A stretch of DNA of 57,623 nt from Polysphondylium violaceum (Eukaryota; Evosea; Eumycetozoa; Dictyosteliales; Dictyosteliaceae). The stretch's first letter is position 1. Every line of letters begins with the position of its first letter. Position numbers and translations under genes: made by a program. Below the pieces are notes generated by a model. That model was not told where the DNA came from, did not search any database, and saw only the letters and a list, made by a program, of their open reading frames with translations. Positions 22,530-32,986 of this stretch are shown in pieces. The stretch is taken from NCBI GenBank assembly GCA_000277445.1, contig AJWJ01000097.1, positions 1-57,623 on the forward strand, read 5' to 3'.

Positions 22530-23693
22530 AAAAGGACAAATGTTTATATGAGAGTAAAGATAAAGAGAAATATTCTGTTTACTGGGTGCTGAAAATATCT
22601 CGATTCAAATAGGGGGTATGATTAATCACACAAATAAGTTATGATTGGTCGTACTTGTTTACAAGATAGTTTCTTTTGATTGGAGGAATGTGGGAGAGAA
22701 TTAAACCTAGTGATAATCTCAAAAGGTGTCACCCAAAAACAGAAAGCAGATAAGTGTTGTTGCTTGGACATTCAAATAATGAAAAAATCAGACGCAGGTA
22801 CTAAAAATAAAAAAAATCAAAAAGGCTTTTTTTTGGGTGGGTGAGATATCATCATCGATGTCAAAAAAATTAAATGAAAAAAAAAATTTCATTACCCCCC
22901 TCCTTTCTGTAAAAACCAACTCCTATAATCAGCGTGGTCCACAACACACACAAGCTACTGCTTACTTATATCAAACTTTGTTCACTCTCTTCCCACATAG
23001 TATCTTTATTTGTCTGATCAGAGCAGAGCCACACAGTGTCAAAATAAAAAAATAAAATTTTCATCATCATCATTATCGTCATTATCAAATAAACACTCAC
23101 CCACCACACATAAATTATCTCTTTCAACCCTAATAATAAAATCCACACAGTGTTTGTTGTTATTAATTAATTACTCCTTTTCACACTTGTTGTTCTTCCA
23201 TCCCCATCCATTTCTTATTTTTACAGCAAACTTCACACCCACACCCACACACCTATTGATTTTCACATCATTCAACTTTTCACTCCCACTCCACCACCCA
23301 ACACCCCCTATTTGAAATAGTTTGTCTGACTCTATAGTAGTATCATATATTTATTAAATGGTAGGTAGCACTCTTTTCACCACCACTCCTCTGTAAAACA
23401 CTTTACCCCCTTTACTCTACTTTATCTATTATCATCCCAAATTTAAGATTTTGTAATAAATAATAGATCATCTTATTACCACTTTATTATTACTATTGTT
23501 ATTGTTATTATTATCATTATCATTATTAATATCATTATTTATTTATGATACAAAACAACGCCCCACACACTATTATTATCATCCCACTACACACTCAACA
23601 CAACAACAATATTTCAAGTTTTATCTATTATTATTTTCTCTTCTCTATAAACAACATTTATCTATCTTTTAGATATCTAATTTAATATTCATA
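22458..23693. promoter_or_regulatory. Long divergent upstream region with CA-rich elements
   Basis: Separates the dehydratase (minus) from the RapGAP gene (plus). A CA-rich block at 23234-23253 has overlapping CACACCCACAC units, matching the CA-rich elements bound by G-box factor in Dictyostelium post-aggregative promoters. C-rich tracts continue at 23281-23310. A and T runs lie at 22500-22534. Short open frames here lack family resemblance. Confidence 0.45.
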
Positions 23694-26600
23694 ATGATGC
23701 AGGTTCAAGAAACAAGTGTTACATTAACAACTACTACCACTAATAATGATGATAATGTTCCTACGATTATAACAACACCATCTGCACCAGAAACATCAAC
23801 AACCTCTTCCTCTTCTTCTAATAATAATACGACACCAACAATAGTTGTAAATAACCCAACACCAACACCAACACCAACACCAACACCTACACCTACACCT
23901 GCACCTGCACCTGCAACTACACATACATTTAATCAATGTTATCCTCATCATCAAGCACTACAAAATCATCCATTACTTCATCAACAACAATATCCACCAT
24001 TGGTGAAAAAGTCTGTGGATTGGAGAGTTGAAAATGGATTTGATGAAAACATTATTCCAACAACAAACAGTATAAGCACATTCACCATTAAATTTAGTCC
24101 AACGGGAAGTGTATTGGCCAACAGCACAAACAGTACCCTGAGCAATAGTATGAGTAGTAGTATAAATGGTAATATCATCAATAACAACAACAACAACAAC
24201 AACAACAACAGCAACAGTATTTCAAGTAGCGGCGATGATGTCATGGGTGAAAAGCTGGTAGACACACCAGCCGTTGAAAACCCTGAGGAATGTGTGTTGT
24301 GGTATTACAACTATTTTCTGGGAAAGGGTCATCACAATTATTTGGGTGTCGACGATAACAACGAAGTGTTTGGTGCCAGTATACTCAAGGAGGAGACAGA
24401 TTATGGCGATACATTGTACAAAACTATTGTATGGACTATTGACGGTATTGAGAAACAATGGTTCCAGTTAAAACAAAAACACTCGATGGCACCCTCTGAT
24501 ATTATCAAGAAAGCCGTGCCCAAATTAAGTATAAGAAAGATCAAAGAGATCGAGTCACACGACATATTGTTGGACTTTAAAGACCTCGAGGCATCACAAA
24601 CAGAATTGAATTACAAATTTGGTCTCGTTCTCTCTTTTTCAAATCAAGCCATTGAAGATGAATTTTATTTAAATGGTATGTATCATTATTAGTCTATTCT
24701 ATCACAGGATACACACTAACACATGTGTTATTATTGCTGATACCCAATAATAGTTGAATCAAATGCAAGTAACAAATGGACAGAGTTTTTAAATATTTTA
24801 GGAGAAAAGGTTGAATTGAGAGGATTCAAAGGATACAGAGGAGGACTCGATGTGACAAATAATACAACAGGTACACATTCACTCTATACAAATCATAAAG
24901 GCTATGAAATCATGTTTCACGTATCAACAATGCTCCCCTATAGTCCTGAAGATCCTCAACAAATTGAAAGAAAACGTCACATTGGCAACGATATTGTTAT
25001 TATTATATTTACAGATTGTCAATCCACCGATTCAGTGATTCCATGGGATCCCTCAACTATTAATTCAAATTTTAATCGTAAATATCTATTTTATCTGTAC
25101 ATTCAACCATCTATTTAATCTATCTATTTATTAACCAATTAATACTTGTTAAACAAACACAATAGATATATTTGCAGTTGTTAGACCACATGGTGAGAAT
25201 GCATATAGAGTAGAGTTTATTATTAAAAACTCTATTTTAAAGTTTGGTCCAAAATTACCCAATCCTTCTATTTTTTCAAGAAATGAATCATTTAAAGATT
25301 TTTTAATTACCAAATGTAATATCTATCGATTATACCATAGTATCTACTATTTATATTAATCACAGACATATTATCTATTTCATATTAGTGGTAAACGCAC
25401 AAAGAGCAGCATTACAATCAGCACCCTCTTTTTCAACTAAATTAAAAAGAACATTTAAAGCACAATTGGAAAATATCCATCAAAAGTATAATTCCCAGGC
25501 ACAATCACCAATGATCAATGTATTGGTATCAAAAAGAAATAGATCAAGTTCAATTTCAAACATTACCAATAGAGGAAAAGAATTAAAAGCAAAAGATCAA
25601 ATTAAATATGGCTCTGGTTTCTTTAATAGATTAGGTACCAAGGATAACAAGGTAAATATATTATTCATCCAATGACAAACTACAACTTATATTAATATAT
25701 GTGCACATATCCACAACAGATATTTGAAACAGAAATATTATTTTCAAAAACATTGAATGAAAAAATCAATTGTTTGGATGTAGTAGAGTCGGATGAATCA
25801 AAATGTATATTAATCATTGGAGCAGATGATGGCATTTATATTTTACTAAAGCCAAACAATAGTGTTGCCATCTTTCAAAAAATCACCACCGTCAAAGACG
25901 TTATTAGATTGACCATCATTAAACCTTTAAATGTATTATTAGTATTGACTCCCAAAGGATTAGTGTATTTTGAAATGGAAAATGTGTTTAATGCATTTAA
26001 AAGCTATAGTAGTAGCACTGCCGCCACCGCAAGTCTATTGACTGTGCCATCGTCGCCTCCAAACAAGACCTCTGGCCTTGATATCCCCACTCTCAAGGGC
26101 AGCAGTGGCACCATCCCCCGACACAAGCATCATGGTAGCGGTGGTGGCTCGTTGTCAGAGGCTCTAGTCAGTTTCACTGAGCCCAAGTTGAAAAAGCTTG
26201 TCGGCACCAAGGGTTGTAATGTGTATGATTACAACAAAACCAGTGATTCGGTGATTACCACAGACGAGGACATCACGTTGCTCTATGTGGCCGTTAAAAA
26301 GACAATGATCCTCTTTGAGTGGAACAAAGGAGAGTTTCACAAAACCAAGGAATTGTCAGTCAATGATCATATCAAGACACTATGTGCCGTTGCACCCGGT
26401 ATGATATGTGTTGGTGTTGCCAAAGAGTTTCTTTTGATTGATATATTCACACAAGCCATCAAAGAGCTCTACAAAAAGGCCGACAGTGAGCCCGTAAAGG
26501 CTCTTTCATTAGACAGCGAGATCCTCCTTTGCTTTGACAACATTGGTCTTTTTGTCGATGAAAAGGGCAGTAAAACCAGATCCTTTGAGTTGAAATGGGG

Positions 26601-27255
26601 ATCAATCCCTTCATCCTTGGCATTGGTACCCTCTTATGTACTCGGTATATCTGGTCCACTCATTGAGGTTAGATCTCTATTAAACGGTGCCATCATTCAA
26701 TCACTTCCCGCCAATATCACCTCATCAATTGAAAATGACGAGTCATCTGCATCTCTCTCACTTTCCTCTTCACCACCCGTTGTATCTATAATCAACAACA
26801 ATAGTAACAATAATAATAATAACAACAGTAGTCCAAGCAAAGTAAGTAGTAGTGATACATCATCTCAACCTTTGGGATCGGCCACCACAGCATCCACTAG
26901 CAATACATCCTCGACTGGTGGAAGCTCAACCAATACAAATGTTGGAAACAGTATTCCAATTCCAACAAACTCGAGTAAAGAAGATCTTCAAGGATCCACA
27001 GAGCCCACTGTCGCACCACCTACTCTTGAAATTACCAACACCAATAGTTCCAACAATAGTAGTGTTTATTCATTCTCTACATTTAATGACACTGCCAATG
27101 TAGACAATGGTAATATTTATGTAGCCTCATCATCCAAAGGTTTATCTTGTATTATTCGAATCAAACAAACCCAATCTCTATTCTCACCACCTGGATCACC
27201 TTTAAATTTACCACTCATTTCCAACATTACTCTCAGTTCAATTGAAAACAAGTAA
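23694..27255 (+). CDS. Rap/Ran-GAP plus CNH domain protein (GARNL3-like), 1084 aa
   Basis: GTPase-activating protein, probably for Rap. Exons: 23694-24675, 24754-25077, 25166-25315, 25389-25651, 25720-27255; introns of 68-88 nt. The N terminus is Thr/Pro/Asn low complexity. The Rap-GAP domain spans residues ~330-520: GTHSLYTNHKGYEIMFHVST, then ERKRHIGNDIV, whose Asn is the catalytic Asn thumb of RapGAPs. It goes on with HIFAVVRPHGENAYRVEF and LITKLVNAQRAAL across introns. A citron-homology (CNH) beta-propeller follows from ~575 (INCLDVVESDESKCILIIGADDG is its first blade) to ~1060, interrupted by Ser/Asn/Thr linkers. The same order is seen in GARNL3. The CNH domain probably binds a partner GTPase or membrane. 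Confidence 0.9.
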
Positions 27256-27841
27256 AGTATGGATAAGAAACAAAAAAAATCAAATCAAATATACAGTGTA
27301 ATAATAATAATAATATAAATAATAGTAATAATAACCATCAATATCCAAAATCAATTATCTTCCTCTTAAACTACCCGATCCTATGGATACCTTTTTCTAT
27401 GAATCTAGATTTAAAATTTGGTATTTCCACAAACTCAATAATCCAGTTATTTCACATTTAATATTATATTAAATTAAAAATATTAATAATAGATATAAAT
27501 AAATCAAATATACTTATGTAGTTTATTCATTCAAACAAAACTTTTTTCATGACAAAAGCTGATATTTTTTTTAAATCTTCAATAGGTCAAAATAGTATCC
27601 CCAGCAATACAAAGACCTGCAATCAAAAAATAATCACAAATTAAGAGGGACATCCAAATGGAATGATTTTTATTTTTTCCCATTATAATTTTGTTTTTCC
27701 ATTTTTCTTCAATCCAGTTTTAATTTTTTTGATTTTTTTGCATTTTTTTTTCGAATTTTTTTAAATTTTTTCAACAGTTATATTACATATCGACAGATAT
27801 AAAATATAAACCTATATATCTTTTACATATTATAAAAAAAG
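27256..27841. other. Intergenic with a short coding-like stretch
   Basis: After the RapGAP stop, about 27335-27471 (+) contains a stretch of ~40 codons that reads like real protein (LPDPMDTFFYESRFKIWYFH), without an ATG or a phase-compatible splice to the upstream gene. The rest is AT-rich, with long T runs before the SRRM2 start. Confidence 0.35.
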
Positions 27842-29529
27842 ATGTCATACAATGGTATAGGGTTAAAAACACCTCGTGGTACAGGTACAAATGGATATGT
27901 ACAAAGAAATCTATCACATGTCAATACAAACTATGTGAAAACAGATTATCAAAGATCTCAAGAGAGAAGAGAAATGGATCAACAACGTTCCTCGGTTGGT
28001 TTGATTAAAAAGGCAAACCAAGATATCATTGAGCACAATGAAAAGAGAAAGATAGAAGTACTCGTAGCTCAGTGGGCCGATGACAATGGTTTGTATGACA
28101 AAAACTTTAGTGAAGAGGAATTGGACTCGTTGTTGGATAAAAAGAGACAAGAAATCATTACTCAAATGGCAAATAATCCCAGAATAACTATTGATACTGG
28201 TGGTGCTGCTAGTGGTGGTAAATATGCCGACTCTCATCAGAGAGCATTTGACAAAGAAAAAGAATCTCAAAGATTCCAAAGTGCATTAAACAAGTTACCC
28301 TCAGACTATGTCCCTGGCACCTCAATGGACAAAGAACTACAGGAAGAAAGAAAAAGAAAGAGACATCAAGAGTATTTGGAAAGAGAAAAACAAAGAAAGA
28401 TTAAAGAAAGAGAAAGAGAAAAGGAATATAAAAGAAGAAAAAAAGAAAGAGAAAGAGAGAATAAAAAAAGAAAAAGAGTTATAGTAGTAGTAGTGATAGT
28501 AGTGATAGCGATAGTGATAGCAGTAGTGATAGCAGTGAAGACGATAGAAAGAAAAGAAGAGATAAACGAAAAGAGAAAGAAAGTGATAGATATAGCAGTA
28601 GTAAAAGCAACAGAAGTAGAAAAGATAGATCACCTTCACCACCAAGATCTAAGGATCAAGATAAGAGAAGGACAAGATCACCACAAAGAGAATCTTCACC
28701 TATTAGAGATAAAGATTTGAAATCAGAAATGTCACCACCAAGATCTAGAAAAGATGAAAGATCAACGTCACCACCAAGATCAACAACAACAAATGTAAAC
28801 AACAAAACTTCTAGACCAAGATCAACTTCAAGATCAATTTCACCACCTAGACAACAAAAATCAAAGAGATCACCATCCAGATCAGTCTCACCTCCAAAAC
28901 AACAAAAATCAAAAAGATCTCCATCAAGATCAGTTTCGCCACCAAGACAACAATCGAAAAGATCGCTATCTGTATCACCACCTAGACAGCAATCAAAAAG
29001 ATCTCCATCTGTATCGCCACCCAGACAGCAATCAAAAAGATCACCATCAAGATCAATTTCACCACCAAGACAGCAATCAAAAAGATCACCATCAAGATCA
29101 GTTTCACCACCTAGACAACAAAAATCAAAAAGATCACCATCAAGATCAGTTTCGCCACCTCGACAACAATCTAAAAGATCACCATCAAGATCAGTTTCAC
29201 CTCCAAGATCTACTAGAAAAGATGATAGATCACGTTCACCCACAACACCCGATAAAAAGAAATTAAAAACAACAAGATCTCCCTCTCCGCCATCAAAAAC
29301 CTCAAGAAGAAGAACACCATCATTATCACCAAGAAGAAGAACACCTTCACCAAGAGATAGAAGAAGGGAATATTCAAGATCAAGATCAAGATCACCACCA
29401 TCATATCAATCTAGAGGTGGTCATTATAATAGATCAAATGATAGAAGAAGAGAATACTCAAGATCAAGATCAAGATCAAGATCACCACCATCATATCATA
29501 GTAGTAGAAGATCAAGAAGATCACCTTAG
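27842..29529 (+). CDS. SRRM2/Cwc21-type spliceosome factor with RS domain; apparent frameshift near 28461-28475
   Basis: Component of the activated spliceosome. The N terminus is the cwf21 signature: MSYNGIGLKTPRGTGTNGYV, VQRNLS, then LIKKANQDIIEHNEKRKIEV. A Lys/Arg/Glu helix follows (residues ~170-210). The open frame from the ATG then degrades into Val/Ile-rich nonsense. The RS domain (SYSSSSDSSDSD, then RSPSP and KRSPSRSVSPPRQQ repeats to the stop at 29529) continues in the -1 frame. The switch falls in an A7-G-A5 stretch; one missing A would explain it. No intron with a plausible acceptor bridges it, and the site is not a good slippery heptamer, so an assembly error or a real recent mutation is most likely. 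About 562 aa if continuous. Confidence 0.8.
28855..29215. repeat. Tandem repeats encoding KRSPSRSVSPPRQQ units
   Basis: About nine imperfect units of 33-45 bp, each encoding a Lys-Arg-Ser-Pro-Ser core followed by Val/Ile-Ser-Pro-Pro-Arg-Gln-Gln. They form the bulk of the SRRM2-like RS domain. Units differ by presence or absence of SRS and of an extra Lys, as expected from unequal exchange. Confidence 0.85.
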
Positions 29530-29735
29530 GCTGTATTAACTAAATATCTCAATAATAAAGGGTATCTCTGCTCTATGCTCTAAAACATGCCATGAAATAT
29601 GCATATTTCCTTTTTTTAAAAAATTCATTCGTTCGTTTTTTTTTTTTTTTTTTTTTCAAAAAATCTTTCGTTTTTTTTCTATGCGCATCATATTGTTGTT
29701 TTCGAATATTACAGTTAATTATATCAGCAATAATA

Positions 29736-31896
29736 ATGGTAAAATCAAAGAGAACTATTCCACTTAAAGAGACACAAAAAAAGAAACAAATAAAAATTGA
29801 AAAAGAAGAAGATGATGAAATTATAGTTAAACAAGAAGAGTTGTATACTGACGATGATGAAGAAACTATAAATATTAAACAAGAACAAGAAGATGAAGAA
29901 GAAGATCAACAAGTAGAAACATATGATATAAAATTAGAAGGTGAGGAAGAAGAAGAAGAAGAGGAGGATCAAGACCAAGAAGAGCAAGAAGAGGATCAAG
30001 AAGAAGAAGAGGAGGATCAAGAAGATGGTGTAGACATTAAGCAAGAGCAAGATGAAGAAGAAGAAGATGAAGAAGATAAAGAGGAAGAAGAAGTTAGAAA
30101 GAAATTAGACTTTTTAGATAAACTCTCAGATAGATTCATAAATACTTTAGCTTCAACTTTTATTCAAAACTACGGAAGTCAACTCGAGACTCTTGGTAAA
30201 AATAGATTAAGAAACTTTTATTTTGAATCAATTCATCAAATCAATAACACTGAAATAAGAGAACTTCTCTTTAGACCAAAGGCATGGAACAAATTTTATT
30301 TCTTGTAGGTTTTAATATTTTATTTGATACTGTTTGTTTATTTAGAAACTAACTTTTATTATTATTATTGAAAATTAGATTAAAGTCAGGTATTAAACAA
30401 TTAAAACAAGAAGTTTCACTTGAAATCAACGATAAAGAAGAAATTCAAGGTGATCAAGATGAGGACGAAGATCAAGACGTTGAAAAGGATGATGATGGTG
30501 AATTATCTAAAGTTGTTTTCAAAAATATACATTCCTATCAAACTGTTGGTGGAAGAGAATCACTCATCTATTTATTAGATGAAAAACCATTAGATCAAGT
30601 TAAACATTTGTGTATGTTTCTTTTTCTTTATATTAGTTATTATTTTATTATTTATATTAATTTCATTATTATAATATAGATAACCAAGCTATTTTATCAA
30701 GTATTTTAGATGATAGTTTATTAGAATCATTTATTAAAAAACAAGTTTCCAATGAACAACAAAAAGGAAAACAAACAAGTGGCAGTAAATTCTTATTATC
30801 ACTTTTGGATCAATTTATTATGTTGACAATTACAAACAATTCAAATAATAATTTAAACCATAATATTAATTTATTTAATTATTTATTAAATTTAATTATT
30901 GATACTAAAGAACAATCAATGTATGTACAAGAAAAATCAATATAAATATTCACTCACACACATAATATGAATATCATTCTAATTATTAATAATATTTAAT
31001 AATAGTATTCAAGAAAGCTATAATTTATTACAAAAGTTTTTAACAGTTTCAGTTTTAAATCAATTACATAATAATAACAACAAAGATATTGAAATTCAAA
31101 AATCATATGTAGATTTAGCATCATCACTTTTCAAATTATCATTAATGAAACATAAACAAAACAATGGTTTTGATCAAAACACTGACTTTTCAGTCATTAA
31201 ACTATTACTTGGTAATTCAAACTATTTACCAAAATTGGTAAATATGTTGACAAATTTAGATTTCACTCTCGATCAATATATTCCTTCAAAAGCAAATACT
31301 ATTTTATCAATATTCCTTCAACAATTTATTCAAGAAACTCTTGTTAATCCACAACCTACTTCTTCTATGGCTTATTTAAAGTAATTATTTATTTATTTAA
31401 TAATATAATAATATGTTTGACTAATTATATCCTTTCTTTATACACTATTTATAGAGCAAGAATATTATGTGAAAGAGGTATCATTGTTTTAACAAAAATT
31501 AAAGATCCATTATTGACCAAATTAAAGATATCATCCGCTTCATTGGCTCCACCTGAAAATTTATTAAATATTCTTAAAGAAAATGCAAATCTTGTCACAA
31601 AGACCCACTCAAATATGAATGATACTCAAGCATTGAGATTATTAAAACTCGATGGTATTATGAAATTATTTAACAAGGTTGAAGAGATTCAAAATCTCAC
31701 AAAACAACAAGAACAAGAAGAGCAAGAGCAAGACGACGATGCTGTTGCTGAAGGTACCCAATATGTTGTTGAAAAATCTGTCGTCAATGGAGATAGCACA
31801 GAGAATAAGGAAGATGATGATTCTCAAGATCCAGATCAACCAAAGAATCTTTTAGACTTTTTAGATGAAGATGATCTAATTTCAGATACTGATTAA
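29736..31896 (+). CDS. Acidic N-terminus plus helical-repeat-like protein of unknown function, 619 aa
   Basis: Not recognised. Exons: 29736-30304, 30379-30611, 30680-30920, 31006-31380, 31455-31896; introns of 68-85 nt, with phases that close exactly to the TAA. The first ~25 residues are basic. Residues ~25-130 are almost continuous Glu/Asp/Gln with repeated IKQEQ/IKQE motifs that resemble sumoylation consensus (I-K-x-E). The rest looks all-helical (RKLDFLDKLSDRFINTLAS-like, NFYFESIHQI, GGRESLIYLLDEKPLDQVKHLYNQ across an intron), possibly ARM/HEAT-type. It ends in an acidic tail (LLDFLDEDDLISDTD). Composition suggests a nuclear scaffold or chromatin protein, but that is inference. Confidence 0.8.
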
Positions 31897-32438
31897 AATA
31901 AATAAAATTATGTGTGTGGTGTGGTTACTCCAAAAATAAATTTCAACTGTTTAACAATGGTGTGTATGTGGTGTGTGAGTGAGTTTTGATTGCTTATCCC
32001 CTTTTCATTGTACCCACCCACATATATAAAACACATATGTTCTATTTTAAAACAAATTGTATTCGATCTTTGGGAATGAGATTAAAGAGTGTGTATCTTT
32101 ATTTGAAAACATATCTTTTCGATTGAGATTTTCAAAATTAATGTGGGTAAAGTGGTTTTTTTTGGTTTGTTTTTTAAAAAAGAATTGATTTCTCTACTTT
32201 AGTAAAGATATCCAAATAAAGTGATTGGAATGGGGTTCTCATTAAGGAAATCAAGAACTGTTTAAATTCTAAATTAGGATTTTAATCACATTTTTCGTTC
32301 AGTTTTGGTGTGAAAAACTGTTTTAAATTTACTATTATAATTAAAAACAATTGAAAAAAAAACTATATAAAGCTCGGTAAAAGTCAATTCCAATATAAGT
32401 TAAAACAATTTACAAATAAAGATATTAGAGAATTAACA
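31897..32438. promoter_or_regulatory. Upstream region of the hssA-like gene
   Basis: 540 bp of AT-rich DNA. A clear TATA box, TATATAAA, lies at 32364-32371, about 68 nt before the ATG at 32439. GT-rich stretches at 31910-31985 belong to the 3' side of the upstream gene. No other gene is seen. Confidence 0.5.
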
Positions 32439-32724
32439 ATGGGTATTTTAAGTATGTTTGATTTTTTTTTTTTTTAAAAAAATAAATATTAATCATTGAT
32501 TAAATTTAGATATTTTATCAAACTTTGGAAATCCATCAAAATCTTTGAAAAAGAGTAGTATTTCATCTTCCTTATCATATTCATCAATGAATGGAGATAA
32601 TCAGAACTCTTGTTATTATATTATTAGTATAGGAGGTCCTGTAATATATGTTAATGACAATCCCCCTAATGGAGTTCATAGAATTTACTTTGGCTATCCA
32701 CCAGTTACAGCAACTGTTATTTAG
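32439..32724 (+). CDS. hssA/2C/7E-like small protein, 75 aa
   Basis: Exon 1 32439-32451 (13 nt), intron 32452-32509 with donor GTATGT and acceptor TTTAG, exon 2 32510-32724. The product begins MGILNILSNFGNPSKSLKKS, then SSISSSLSYSS. The pattern I-(L)-x-x-I/L-S-x-x-x-NP-x-KS-x-K-SSI-S is that of the N terminus of the hssA/2C/7E small proteins expressed in prestalk cells. The C-terminal half differs from the usual Gly-rich tail: CYYIISIGGPVIY, then PPNGVHRIYFGYPP. A TATA box sits 68 nt upstream. The 13-nt first exon equals that of the gene at 4369-4632. Confidence 0.7.
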
Positions 32725-32986
32725 AAAAGAATATTTTAACGGCTTTATTTATTATTATTTCAAATCAATTTATATGTCATCCAATTTGATGGTACTATTT
32801 CTTTTTAAAACAAATAAAAAAAACCTAATTACAAAAGGAACCTATTTTTTAAATTTTTTAGTTTTTTTCCAAAAAGTTTTGTTTTAGAAATTTTCTCCAC
32901 ATTAGGAAACATAGGATTCGAAATGGAGTGTTGAATTTTATAAATGAGAAGATTTACCCATTTACAATTAAAGAATAATAATAACA

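Noticed and set aside
28656-29243. 195-codon repetitive frame antisense to the SRRM2 RS domain
   Set aside because: It is the reverse complement of the RS repeats; the forward strand has the conserved cwf21 gene.
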